From Polymyxa betae (taxonomy: Eukaryota > Endomyxa > Phytomyxea > Plasmodiophorida > Plasmodiophoridae), in assembly GCA_003693705.1 (NCBI GenBank), contig RBZT01000751.1, forward strand, positions 62,001 through 126,000: a DNA stretch of 64,000 nucleotides, given 5' to 3'. Position 1 is the stretch's first letter. The number at the start of each line of letters is the position of its first letter. Below the pieces are notes generated by a model that saw only the letters and a list, made by a program, of their open reading frames with translations, ran no database searches and was not told the origin of the DNA. This document shows positions 21,369 through 31,441 of this stretch, piece after piece. Position numbers and translations under genes: made by a program.

Positions 21369-21585
21369 TTGTAATTAGCCGGTGCTTCCTGTAATTCAAT
21401 ACACCCTATAAGTTGGATTGAATCCTTCTATAACTTGGATTGAATCCTTCTGATTTTGAACGATAGCTTCAGTTGAAGTTCTGAAAGATTGCAAGCTAAA
21501 ATGGCCTCAGAAAGTTGCGTTTTGAATTCGTTATTACCTTGCGGAGACCGCTGATTCTTGATTACATTTTCGTCCAGTCGTCGAG

Positions 21586-22293
21586 ATGGCTACTGCCGAG
21601 GATGACATCATCACTTCCCTGCTTCCGCTTGGATTCACAGAGTAATGTCATTCCAGGTGAACTGTTGTCATTCTAAGTCGAATGTTGTTAGGAGTCAGAT
21701 TCGTGCTGCTTGGCGCTTAAGTGGCGAAAGTGGCGCCGATGCCACTGCTGAGTATTTGTTGAATAATCCGGACGATGTCATCGCGTTGGCAGAAAGCAAT
21801 CTGAACCTGGCGGAAAGCAGTGTTAATCGTAATCTCATTAATGTTGAATGCAAATTGGTTCTGGTTGTCCAATCGGATCTGAATATGACTCCTGGGAAAG
21901 TTGCCTCACAATGTGCTCATGCCGCTCTTGCTGCTTATCGCCAAGCCCACTCAGTGAGCTACCATATCGTTGGCTATTTCGTCTTGCTCATGTTTTTATA
22001 CAGGATGTTTATTTAAATATGTGGCTTGATCAGGGCGAACCGATTATCGTCTGCAAAACCTCCAAAGGCACATCATTGCACTCTTTAGAAAGCGATTGCA
22101 TAGATGCTGGCATTCGTTGCAAAATAATCAATGTTTGTGTCATGTAATTTGGCATCGAAGATTTTCTCATAAATATCTCTAGGATGCTGGAAGGACGCAG
22201 GTACAATCTGGTTCTGCTACAGTAATTGCTATCGGCCCTGCTCCTAGCCAGGAAATCGATCGTATCACTGCTCGGTTACGGCTGTTGGCGTAG
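21586..22293 (+). CDS. PTRH2: Peptidyl-tRNA hydrolase 2 with N-terminal UBA-like domain
   Basis: Four exons (21586-21641, 21692-21953, 22004-22132, 22183-22293) give 185 residues. The C-terminal ~115 residues are PTH2: [20 protein letters not shown] and [10 protein letters not shown] carry the conserved Lys and the QC-x-HA motif; ITARLRLLA ends it. The enzyme frees peptides from peptidyl-tRNA. The N-terminal ~60 residues ([30 protein letters not shown]) fit a UBA ubiquitin-binding helix bundle. Human PTRH2 instead has an N-terminal membrane anchor. This copy is therefore predicted soluble and able to bind ubiquitin. Confidence 0.9.
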
Positions 22294-22362
22294 TTCCGAT
22301 TTATAACCAAATCTATCTACAATTTCATCGCCACTAAATCGATCATAATATGTAGAGCTTCT

Positions 22363-22588
22363 TCTCTTGCCTAAAATGGTGGTTTCAAAGCAGTGGAACG
22401 ATTTTCTTCTCTTGACATCTTTATTGTTATTTGTTCACCAACCGCATTTGCGATAATTGCGTGCAATCCAGCACATCTCTTGCCTAAAATGGTGGTCTCA
22501 AAGCAGTGGAACGATTTTCTTCTCTTGACATCTTTATTGTTATTTGTTCACCAACCGCATTTGCGATAATTGCGTGCAATCCAGCACA
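22363..22588. repeat. 113-bp tandem duplication, two copies
   Basis: Copy 1 (22363-22475) and copy 2 (22476-22588) are identical except for one base I can see (GGTGGTTTC against GGTGGTCTC). Both begin TCTCTTGCCTAAAATGGTGG and end GTGCAATCCAGCACA, with no spacer. It lies just downstream of PTRH2, outside any supported coding exon. The near-identity implies a recent duplication or an assembly artefact. Confidence 0.85.
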
Positions 22589-22673
22589 AGCTTGAGAGGC
22601 TGTTTCAAGTAAATAGACTCCGTGTCGCAATAGAGACTTCCACCAATCAGATTGCGTCTTGCTCTGTTTCTAG

Positions 22674-22720
22674 CTCTATTGCGGAAATTGATCTCCGTGA
22701 GGTCAATTTCCGAAATAGAG
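22674..22720. repeat. 18-bp inverted repeat (hairpin)
   Basis: The left arm 22674-22691 (CTCTATTGCGGAAATTGA) and right arm 22703-22720 are reverse complements with one mismatch, separated by 11 bases. A fragment of the arm (GAGCTCTATTTC) recurs just after it. It may form a stable stem in RNA or be a remnant of a small mobile element. It is upstream of the weak ORF at 22764. Confidence 0.6.
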
Positions 22721-22763
22721 CTCTATTTCAGTTCCAATCTCGCAATAAAACAATCATTTTCTC

Positions 22764-23228
22764 ATGGATCCAACGACTGCTGCCATCGTTTCAGGGACTC
22801 TCGTCGCTTCTCTGACATGCTTGGCAGGTGCGGCTGTGGTATGGGCTTCTCAGCCACACCGCGATGGCAGCTCATGGCGTCGGCCACGTTCGACGAGATC
22901 TGCAATTAGAAGAAACCAGTTTGTTATTGCTGACGCTAACCATCACCTGTATGATGGATGGTTCCGTGATACGTTTCGCTGTTCATGGGGCTCGTTTATC
23001 CCAATCGTCCGGCTTATCGAAGACGAGTGGGAGGCTACTTCTCAATTTTTTTATTTCTGCACAATTGCGAAGCCCTACAGTTACGCAATAAAATCTGCGC
23101 CAGTGTCGCACTTATCTGCTCTATTTCTCTGCCAGGATCTACTTGGGACATCAATTTCACGCAATTGCGCTAGCTCTATATACTTGGAACAGCCTCTGAA
23201 TGTGGTTCATTTTTCCCCAAATTCTTGA
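22764..23228 (+). CDS. Doubtful hypothetical ORF
   Basis: An open frame of 154 codons begins MDPTTAAIVSGTLVASLTCL, an N-terminal hydrophobic segment that could be a membrane anchor or signal. The rest (RRPRSTRSAIRRN, then mixed hydrophobic and aromatic residues) has no motif I recognise, and the other two forward frames are also partly open with GT-AG signals, so a spliced form is possible. Evidence for a real gene is weak. Confidence 0.3.
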   Translation: MDPTTAAIVSGTLVASLTCLAGAAVVWASQPHRDGSSWRRPRSTRSAIRRNQFVIADANHHLYDGWFRDTFRCSWGSFIPIVRLIEDEWEATSQFFYFCTIAKPYSYAIKSAPVSHLSALFLCQDLLGTSISRNCASSIYLEQPLNVVHFSPNS

Positions 23229-23474
23229 ACAGTCGGCCTCATTGCTGCATTACCTTTTTTATAGAGGGTTGTTACTGTTTTGCTTTTTTCAGGTCGTTTC
23301 AGATATGGAACGTATTAAATGAGAAATCATGCTACGTAGCCCAGACAAAATTTTTATTGAAAAATTGCCGAAAAGATCCTGAATTTTCTGAAAAAGTTGC
23401 GCTGCAGCCTCCGATGATCGGTCATTTAGATTTCATCGTTCAGATCTCCCTCTGCGCGTCATTGATTCTCGATC

Positions 23475-24775
23475 ATGAACGCTCCCGCCTCGACCGCTGT
23501 TGCCGCACCCATCCACGACCCATTCAAGGTTTCTCTTGTGCCAGAATGTCCTGAATGCGGCCCCTGTGGAATGGGCGGCGATCGGGTTGTTCTGGACTCG
23601 TCGGGCGGCAAATGGGTCTGCATCGACTGTGGCTTGGTAGCTGGCGAGCGTCTTATTACAGATGAGAGTGAATGGAGAACATTTAGCAATGACCACGGAG
23701 CCGGAAATGACGATCGAAATCGAATTGGTATACGAGTATTGCGTTTATGAGAAAAATACCTTTCCAATTATTTGCTCACAAATTGGAATTGTGATAAGCG
23801 GCTGTTTATTTGGCATTGCTCAATATGAACTATTTAGGTGGGCCTGACAATCCATTATTCGAGGATCGTGAATTAACCTCTGGAATTGCACTTGACTCCT
23901 CTAATATGTACGTTCTTTTCTATGGAATTTCCGCTTATAAACGTCATAATTGTGGTTTGAGTTTCATCCGCCAAATTCATGATACCTATTGTGTTTCGCT
24001 CTAGGAGCTCTGCTCTTGGAAAATGGCAAAGTATGGCTTCTGGGAGACATAGCGAGCGATCCTTGATCGAAGGTTTCGAAGAGATCAGCGAATTTGCTCA
24101 TAGAATGGATCTAAGCGACTCTGTCCAATTACGCGCTAAAGAAATTTTTAAACAGATGCACGAATCCAAAGTCCTACGTGGGCGGAATCGTTTGCTGATC
24201 GTCACGGCTTGCCTATTTGTGGCGTGTCGTGATGAAAACGTGGATCGATCCCGAAAGGAGATGTGCCGCGTATAAGCTTTTTTCAATCGGTCGGGTTTGC
24301 TATGTTCACAGCTTTCTCTCTCTAGGTCACAGATATCGATCTACGAGATCTTGGACGTGTCGTTCAGAAGATTCTCAAACATCAGCGGTCAGCTCCACAA
24401 ACGCCACGATTGCTGTCCGCCCCCAAGCCGAAGAATCAACCTACCTCAGCCGTTGCTGTTTTCCTAAACCGGTTCTGTTCGCTGCTGAATTTGAAACAAA
24501 GCGTCATTAACGCTGTCGCTACCATCTCGAATCGTGTCGATCAGATGGGCCTTCTTACTGGTCGGAATCCTGCTACATGTGCCTGTGCATGTATCTATCT
24601 CGTGTCATTGCTGAAAGAGGAGACCAAGAGGTCTGTCAATGATATCGCTGATGTTGCAGCTATCGCAGCCAGTACAGTTCGTGCCGGTTATAAAACCCTG
24701 TATCCATATCGTTTCGAAATTGTCCCGAAATCATATGTGGACCGAGCTGCTATCGAGGCGCTCCCAAATGCTTAA
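23475..24775 (+). CDS. GTF2B: Transcription initiation factor TFIIB
   Basis: Four exons (23475-23727, 23838-23907, 24005-24269, 24326-24775) give 345 residues (human 316). The N-terminal zinc ribbon is CPECG ... CIDCG, followed by the B-reader segment ESEWRTFSND. Two cyclin-like repeats follow: the first around RGRNRLLIVTACLFVACRDE and the second around LLTGRNPATCACACIYLVSL with IADVAAIAASTVRAGYKTLY. TFIIB bridges TBP and RNA polymerase II at promoters. The linker GGPDNPLFEDRELTSGIA, which normally carries the conserved TFIIB linker motifs, is split by two longer introns (110 and 97 bases) compared with the 50-base norm here. Confidence 0.95.
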
Positions 24776-24984
24776 TCACATTTATTATTATTCATATAAA
24801 AAGGGTTGATCTATATTAATATACTACATTATTTTTGCATTCGTTTGGGACTCTTAATTTATATCCGATGTTGTTACGAATCCAAAGCTAACTTGTAATC
24901 GTTTTGCATTTTCCAGAAGAATTTGGTGCAAGAAATCTTCAATTGCGAAGCCCGCACGTCTGGCTATTACAGACACCACCAGCA

Positions 24985-26552
24985 ATGGGTATCAAAGGTA
25001 ACCGAACCAGATAGCGACATCGAGCTTCCCAGATAACCGCTATAACAGGCTTGACAAAGCTGATCTCTGACTATGCCCCGGCTGCTGTCAAAGAGAAAGA
25101 CATTTCACATTACTTTGGACGAAAGGTCGCTATCGATGCCTCGATGGCAATCTATCAAGTCTGTTTTCTATTATTATTAGCATCCTGTATTCATCTTAAG
25201 CAAATCTAGTTTATGATTGCTATTCGAACAACCGGAGAAGGTGCTGCTCAACTGACGAATGACAATGGCGAAGTGACGAGCCACCTGCAAGGGTTATTCT
25301 ATCGAACCATTCGTATGATGTCGAATGGCATCAAACCTGTTTATGTGTTCGATGGAAAACCGCCAACCATGAAGAGCGGCGAGGTAATGCCCCGAAACGC
25401 CAGCCTCTTAGAACATCTGACTCGCATTTGCAGCTTCTTAAGCGCAGCGACCGAAGAGCTGAGGCAGAAGCATCGCTGAAGGCAGCTACAGACGAGGCCA
25501 ATCACCAAGATATCGACAAATTCAGGTTCGAAAATGCATTACTTTCCTCTGCTTTGTTTAATGAGTCTTCAGTCGTCGGCTCGTCAAAGTATCGAAATCA
25601 GACAATGCCGAATGTATGCAGCTTTTGCAGCTGATGGGCGTTCCTGTTGTTCAAGCGCCATGTGAGGTATGGTAGCAGTTCATTTAACAGTTGTATGCGG
25701 TTTTTCGTGTTTCTTAATCGAACGATTCTTTTTCCGTGAACTAACGCTATCCGAAGGCGGAGGCTCAATGTGCTGCCATGGCTCGTGATAAACTCGTGTT
25801 TGCTACCGCAACTGAAGATTTGGACGCTCTGACCTTTGGAACTCCAATCTTGTTACGTCATCTTACGTAACCAGAATCTTCAGCGAGTTTATCTGATTAC
25901 TTATATTTTGAAGATTTTCACAAGCCCGTAAAATGCCTGTTGCTGAAATCCATCTCAATGAAGTTTTGAAAGGTCTCGATTTATCGATGGTGCAGGTTAC
26001 TATGACTTGATCAAATCCTTTTCAATTTTGTTGATTTTGGTTGTAGTTCCGAGAGCTCTGCATTCTTTGCGGATGTGATTATACCGGCTCGATTCGTGGC
26101 ATTGGACCTCAGAAAGCTCTATCTCTGATCAAGCAACATGGCAGCATTGATGACGCCTTGAAACACATCGATACAACCAAATACCCGTGAGTTGGTTTTC
26201 ATGTTGCAATCTCCGAACTTACGAGGGTTGCAGTGTTCCAGCAGAATTTTTGTACGAAGATGCGAGAGCGCTGTTCGAGAATCCAGAAGTGCTTTCGAAA
26301 GAAGATGTTAAACTCGAGTGGAAGGATCCCGATGAGCAAGGCATTATCAAGTTTCTAGTCGACGAAAAACAGTTTGACATCAACCGTGTCAAATCCGGTC
26401 TCGAGAAGCTGAAAGACGCCAAGAAGAAAAGCTCTCAGCAACGCTTGGAGTCTTATTTCGGTGCTCCGGTCGTCACCAAGCGAAAAGCGACTTCCTCCGC
26501 ACCAGAGAAGAAACCCGCAAAGAAACGCACCACCAAATCGGGTAAGAAATAA
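24985..26552 (+). CDS. FEN1: Flap endonuclease 1
   Basis: Nine exons (24985-24997, 25049-25158, 25210-25383, 25434-25525, 25573-25666, 25757-25866, 25914-25995, 26047-26186, 26234-26552) give 377 residues (human 380). The N-block starts MGIKGLTKLI with [12 protein letters not shown] (metal-binding Asp) and YVFDGKPP. The I-block has [27 protein letters not shown] and [22 protein letters not shown] (helix-hairpin-helix). The C-terminus has a PCNA-binding box, QQRLESYF, then a Lys-rich nuclear tail. It removes 5' flaps in replication and base excision repair. The stop lies 32 bases from that of the convergent TFIIH p52 gene. Confidence 0.96.
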
Positions 26553-26584
26553 AACACGAATTAGTTCAGCTGTGCACACAAGGT

Positions 26585-28459
26585 TTATGAAGCCGTTGTT
26601 GTATTGGTTCCAGCGAGTGCACGAAGCTGGTTGATATGAACCCGGATCGCCTCGATATGCTCCTTGCCTGTGACAAACATCATCTTTTCGTCCGATTTCC
26701 ATAAGACGAACTCCTGCGCCACTGCATACGATAGCAGAGCTTCGTATTCTTCACGATCCTATCGTACTCATCACTCAGACCATCGAGAAAGGGAAAAACA
26801 AAGGTACCTTGAATTGCCTGAATAGAGCAGCAGGTGACGGTTTTAAGCGATTTCGTTCTGTCTAGATGACACGTAAGCTACGATTCCAGGCGTCTGATCA
26901 AAGTAGAAATACCTCCCATAAACGGATTTGATCAGCGACGTTATCAGGTGGAGCCATGTCTTGCCTAATGACGTTCTCGGCGTTCTCGTACCCAGCAACA
27001 GAAGCAGGATGGGCATAATCGCGCAAGAAGGCGATGATCTCTTCAGCGCTGATACCAATCTGCAATGCTTTCGAGACAGTTTTCTTCGTGATCCGCCCTA
27101 TACAAAATCATTCAGGTTTCTCAACCGAAACAAGGACGATGGCGATTACCGACTACGACGTTTGGTAGCTTGGCTTCTAGCCCAACGAACATGTTGAGCA
27201 GTGCTATTTGCAAAGGAGAGGTTGTATAGGCATAGACCTATCAATGCGATGAATGTTGAGAGACCAGGTTTTTAAGACATCATGCCTTGAACGTCGTTTC
27301 GATTATAATGTAGCGATTCTGAGACGATGTCTGTTCTTTGTAATGTTCACCGGATGAAAGGCTGATCGCTAACCGGGTCGGATAATACAGTTTACTACCC
27401 GCTAAGGCGCCCGAACGTCAATACGATTACGACAGCATATAGTAGACCGACCTTCATGCCAGATAAGGCCGAACTGAACCAGATCTTCAATAACGACGCG
27501 CTGACTCTTGGTCAACGCCCGGATCGGATAGCCCTGAATGAGCTGTATTTAGACCTCACGAAGCAACCTGCTTTCGAATACCTTTCCAAGTTCCAGAAAT
27601 CCTAACCGAAACAGTATTGATAGGACTTCATTGCGGTTCATTTTACGGCGCTAAAGCAACACTAAGCAAGGCTGTCATAGACATTGTGGTAAGCTTATAC
27701 TTCGACATTCTGAATGTATCCGATCAGAACGGTCCATAGCTGCGAGAACAGCTCTTTGAATAGGAATTTAAACCCGGAGCTCGTCGGTCCCGTATCGCTC
27801 CTGGAATCAAATCAGCCGGGAGTTTTGATCTTCAGAAGAGAACTCTTACACGAGTCCCATATCTTTGATCAAGTTCTGGACGGGCTTCGAGGGAAGCGGA
27901 TATCGACCAGATTTCACCATGAAATGCAGCAGCTGATGATGCGATAAGCGATAAGAAACACACCGATGCCTAATCGTACGATTTCCCATCGTTTCTCGGC
28001 GGTCTCAACCAGATCCTGCAAAGCGGGCGCCTTCGAATCCAGGCCGGACTCGGCGCTGGTATCGATGGTGGCTGCAGGCTGTAGCGATTCGTATAACGAT
28101 CGATGGAAGGTCTCGTTCAGAACGAGCTCGTCGTCGCTGTGCCGAACTCGCATCAGCAGATGCAGGCGGCGACATTCCGCGAGCATCGCCCCATACAGCG
28201 GCATCGATTTATGTCGAATCCACGATCGCAGCACCGATTCGTGAATGACCTGGCCTGGGCATAGAGCTAGCAGGCGGCAGATGCATTGTTTGCTAATCCT
28301 TGCAGCGAATGACGAAATCGGTGGCGGCGGCTGTCCGCAGATTTACCTGGAGAGCGAGCGGAAGACAGCCAGACACGTGTAATGATCGGTGTAGAGATCG
28401 TTCAGCGCATCGCTGCTGGTCTGGCAGATGTAATCAATGATGCCGCCCGACTCCTTCAT
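26585..28459 (-). CDS. GTF2H4: TFIIH core subunit p52 (GTF2H4/Tfb2)
   Basis: Twelve exons on the minus strand: 28347-28459, 27980-28292, 27850-27932, 27701-27800, 27582-27650, 27452-27533, 27286-27401, 27150-27237, 26913-27097, 26871-26893, a 10-base microexon 26808-26817, and 26585-26758; about 451 residues (human 462). Family segments: CLAVFRSL, RSWIRHKSMPLYGAML, LVETAEKRWE, GFKFLFKELFSQLWTVLIGY, KLYYPTRLAISLSSG, YIIIETTFKVYAYT, NVADQIRLWE and KMMFVTGKEHIEAIRVHI. p52 anchors the XPB ATPase in TFIIH. The intron at 27238-27285 starts with GC. The 19-base gap at 26894-26912 is either an ultrashort intron or a frameshift: about 8 family-conserved residues after RLWE are missing. Confidence 0.92.
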
Positions 28460-29084
28460 CGAGCCAGGCAATCTCGCGTTCTTTTACTTTTTGAGATGCA
28501 GAGATTGCAGCGCACAGGATTCGAAGGAAATCTCGGGCGCAGTTTTCTGCATACTGTATTTAACATACAGGAAACTCTGTAAATCAAAAATGCGCGATGA
28601 AGACTGTAACGGTAATGAATATTGCGAGGACACATTTTTAGAAGTTTGTGTACGGGGTTTTGATTCAATCTGATAGAAGAGCTAACCAGCTCTTATAAAA
28701 AAGTCACGATCGAAGACGACTTTCAGGTCCGCTTTCTGGATGTGGTTGGTGATGGTAGGAAGGATATCAAATCATACACAAGGCTAGCGCGCGGAACTTT
28801 GTGGAGCAAGCGGCAGACATGTGTTGTTAATGACGCCTACCGGTATAGAAGCTGCGTACCTGGGAGAGCCCAAGTGGAAGACCTCCAAAAATCGCGTATT
28901 TGGAAAAATGCGCGATGCGCAAAAGTGCTGCATAACGGTCTCGCGCAGCCTCTCGCAAACATTACGTAGTGTGGAACTTCGAGGGGAACAAAGTCCCGGA
29001 CAATGTCCGCGCGCATTTAATTTCTACCTATGTACGTACAGCCTATCCAGCTCATTCCAATCAAGGGTAGACGTATACCGCTGC
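28460..29084. other. Gene-poor spacer before transposon relic
   Basis: No supported gene. The segment begins with the p52 5' leader and promoter. Overlapping short ORFs in several frames (for example 28821-29234) show no motif. An acidic or helical open segment (KKVTIEDDFQVRFLDVVGDG, about 28699-28758) may be part of the decayed element downstream or an unrecognised exon. Confidence 0.4.
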
Positions 29085-29838
29085 TCAAAAGCTCGATATA
29101 TTGAAAGCAATAGACGAACGCGAACCTGGCATGTCTGCCAAGGCTGTTTGCGCCAGTCTCATCGTCCAACAAGGCCAAGTGTCTCGCAGGAGAAAAAATA
29201 TCGAGCAAATATAATCTGTTCGTCGTTCGACTAAAAGTCATTGCATTAGTGCCCCGTCCATTTTGGACGATTACCGAGAAGACATTTTAAGCTACATTTT
29301 TAAAAGACGGGAAGATTTGGTAACGTTGCCTCTATCATTTTAATTCTTTAAAAAAATTTAAATAATTCTGTAAAACAGCGGCTTCGACGCGGATGGTCGA
29401 TTCCTACGCGAAGTTCCTTGACAGGGACTCTAATGAGAAATCAGAACCGGCTAGAATTGCAATCGTCCGCCGGTTTTAAAAAAACATCGTTATGGAATCA
29501 GAGTTGGGACACATGTGGCGCAGCAAAATCCTGCCGAAACTCGTGAATTGGCTGTGGACTTTATTCAGTCCGTCCGAAAGCAACTGCCTTGGTTCCCAGA
29601 GCAGAGTTTAATTCTTAACATGGATCAGACTCCTGTATTCTTTTCAACGGAATCCCGCACTACATTGAATAGTGTTGGAGCGCGAACGGTTAACATTTGC
29701 TCAAGTACAGACTCGACTTTACGCGTTACGTATACGGTTGGCGTTACTGTGACAGCGAATGGCATCCTTCTTCCTCCAATGATCATTTTCAAGGGCAAAT
29801 CTTCAGGTTCAATTGCTCGATCCTTCTCATCTTTGTGA
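29085..29838 (+). mobile_element. Decayed pogo/Tc1-type DNA transposon (DDE transposase relic)
   Basis: Two frames carry transposase-like pieces. An N-terminal helix-turn-helix-like part is LDILKAIDEREPGMSAKAV. The catalytic core piece, from about 29497, reads GIRVGTHVAQQNPAETRELA, then LILNMDQTPVFFS and VGVTVTANGILLPPMIIFKG. NMDQTPVFF with a following PPMIIFKGK is the first-Asp region of pogo-like DDE_1 transposases. Frameshifts and stops separate the pieces, and the downstream second Asp and final catalytic residue are not found. I did not find clear terminal inverted repeats. It is an inactive relic. Confidence 0.7.
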
Positions 29839-29916
29839 GCGAAGTGCGGTGATCTGGCTAGCCCAATCACCAACGCTAATATCTTCCTTGCGCAATTGAA
29901 GCAGATTCATTCCTAA

Positions 29917-30533
29917 ACTATCGTTTCCATCCGAGGAGTCAGAACAGCCCTGAACGAACTGACCTGTCATGGTGCAATTATAAAGTTCTTCGGTTGCACT
30001 CCCGAAAAAGCTAGCGAAGAGGTTCATCAAGCCAGTAAGCTGACAGCCGAACTCGAGAAGACGGATGAAGATCCCATACTGGCGGTACGATTGAATTCCG
30101 ATTGGATCGTTGAACATGGCCAGGGCGTAGCCGATGCCGTCTTGGATGTCATCGCCGTCTTCGGCATGCCGGACGGTCAGCGCCGTGATTTAATGCCTGG
30201 GCACCGGTTTCTGTTTCATTTTAACAAATCCTCATATTTTTCGATTGCCAAGATGACATCTTTCAAAGATTTCTTGCACATGGCCCTAGGGCGATCGCGG
30301 TTAATTGTCATGATTGCGTGCAGGCGCAGCTACCCCACCTTGATATTGTCCAATTGAAATTTCTGCAAAGTCTGCAAATCTACGTTATGGGTCGATCGTC
30401 TGAAGAAAACCCTGCGAAACGATCGAAACAGATCAGCCAAAGGAGAGGAAAAAGCCATCATCAAAGGGGGGAAAGGAAGTTCTTGACAAAGATGATTCGC
30501 GAGATGGAAAATCTAGCAAAGACAGTATCGTGA
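29917..30533 (+). CDS. Unidentified gene or gene remnant next to transposon
   Basis: Two exons fit: 29917-30175 (open after a TAA; contains KFFGCTPEKASEEVHQASKL, then LAVRLNSDWIVEHGQGVADA and VLDVIAVFGMPD) and 30253-30533 (DIFQRFLAHGPRAIAVNC, HDCVQAQLPHLDIVQLKFLQ, then a Lys/Arg-rich tail), joined by a 77-base intron. No in-frame ATG is seen upstream, and the frame immediately before the TAA (SPITNANIFLAQLKQIHS) is also open, so the 5' end may be lost or interrupted by a stop. The sequence is helix-rich; family unknown. A short, similar piece recurs in reverse at about 30.96 kb. Confidence 0.4.
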
Positions 30534-30992
30534 TCAACCACACGAAGAATGACGATGATATAGTGACATCCTTACAGCAACAATATCAAAATGTTACCGC
30601 TTCAACTAAAAAAATCCAACCTCCAAGACTCTATCAAACACCTTTTCGCTATCGATAAGATTATCCAACATTATAGAATCGGATTCAAGTCCAGTTATGC
30701 TAGATCTAAAGGGAATCGACGAACGGAAAAACGGAACGATGTGTAAGATTTTCTTTACAAACGCAATAGCGAAAAAAGAGATACTAGACGAGATTGAAGA
30801 GTTTAGAAATTTCGAGAAATCGGTGGGTCGCTGTTCTTTGTACTCTAAAACGAGTTACCGTACGAACGTTGCCTTCAATAACATAACTGGTATCATCATC
30901 AACATCTAAACGAGACTGGGAATTAGTTCTTAAACGTTGAGATGCAGGACTGGATCAAAATGAGGTAGCTGCGCCTGCACGCAATCATGACA
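30306..30992. repeat. 29-bp perfect inverted repeat, 629 bp apart
   Basis: Bases 30306-30334 and the reverse complement of 30964-30992 are identical over 29 bases (starting TGTCATGATTGCGTGCAGGC). Translated, both arms encode CHDCVQAQLP; similarity continues weakly beyond (HLDIV against HFDPV), then the minus copy reaches a stop. This indicates an inverted partial duplication of the gene at 29917-30533, now diverged, or the arms of an inserted element. Confidence 0.75.
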
Positions 30993-31441
30993 TTAATGCC
31001 ATCGAGGTACCGGCTATTCCGATAACATCTGTGCGATCATTCACAAGATAGCTGTCCGAGAAAATGAAATGAGATGTGCAAACATCAATCGCAGTAATTA
31101 AAGTTCAATTTTCCCAACCAACAATCTTCGAACAGAAATGTCGTATTGGAAAGACGCAGACCTGATCGAAGGACCAACAGCAAATCTCGACATAGGAAAA
31201 GTGTAGTTATTACATATTAGCGATTATATTATTGAAACGATTTCGATTGGTCTGCTTTAAAAATTTGTAGAAGACGCTTTAGTTCGTCAATACTTGGTGA
31301 TCTAATTGCATTCGACTTAAAGCTCCTTGATGAGAGTTTCATAGCTGTATGGAGAACTGTTTTCATGTCCTAACAATTAACGACGAATTTTGGCAGGCGT
31401 ACCGTTTGATATCGTTATGCCTTTAATGGAAAAGTGATACG
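30534..31441. other. Gene-poor spacer upstream of MLO-like 3
   Basis: About 900 AT-rich bases with only short ORFs (the longest 70 codons at 30697-30909, starting MLDLKGIDERKNGTMCK). It contains the minus-strand arm of the inverted duplication near 30.96 kb. The last part must hold the promoter of the 31442 gene. Confidence 0.4.

Noticed and set aside
4746-28459. A functional cluster of TFIIH p44, p52, TFIIB and FEN1
   Set aside because: The genes are on different strands, far apart and interleaved with unrelated genes; shared theme is most likely chance.
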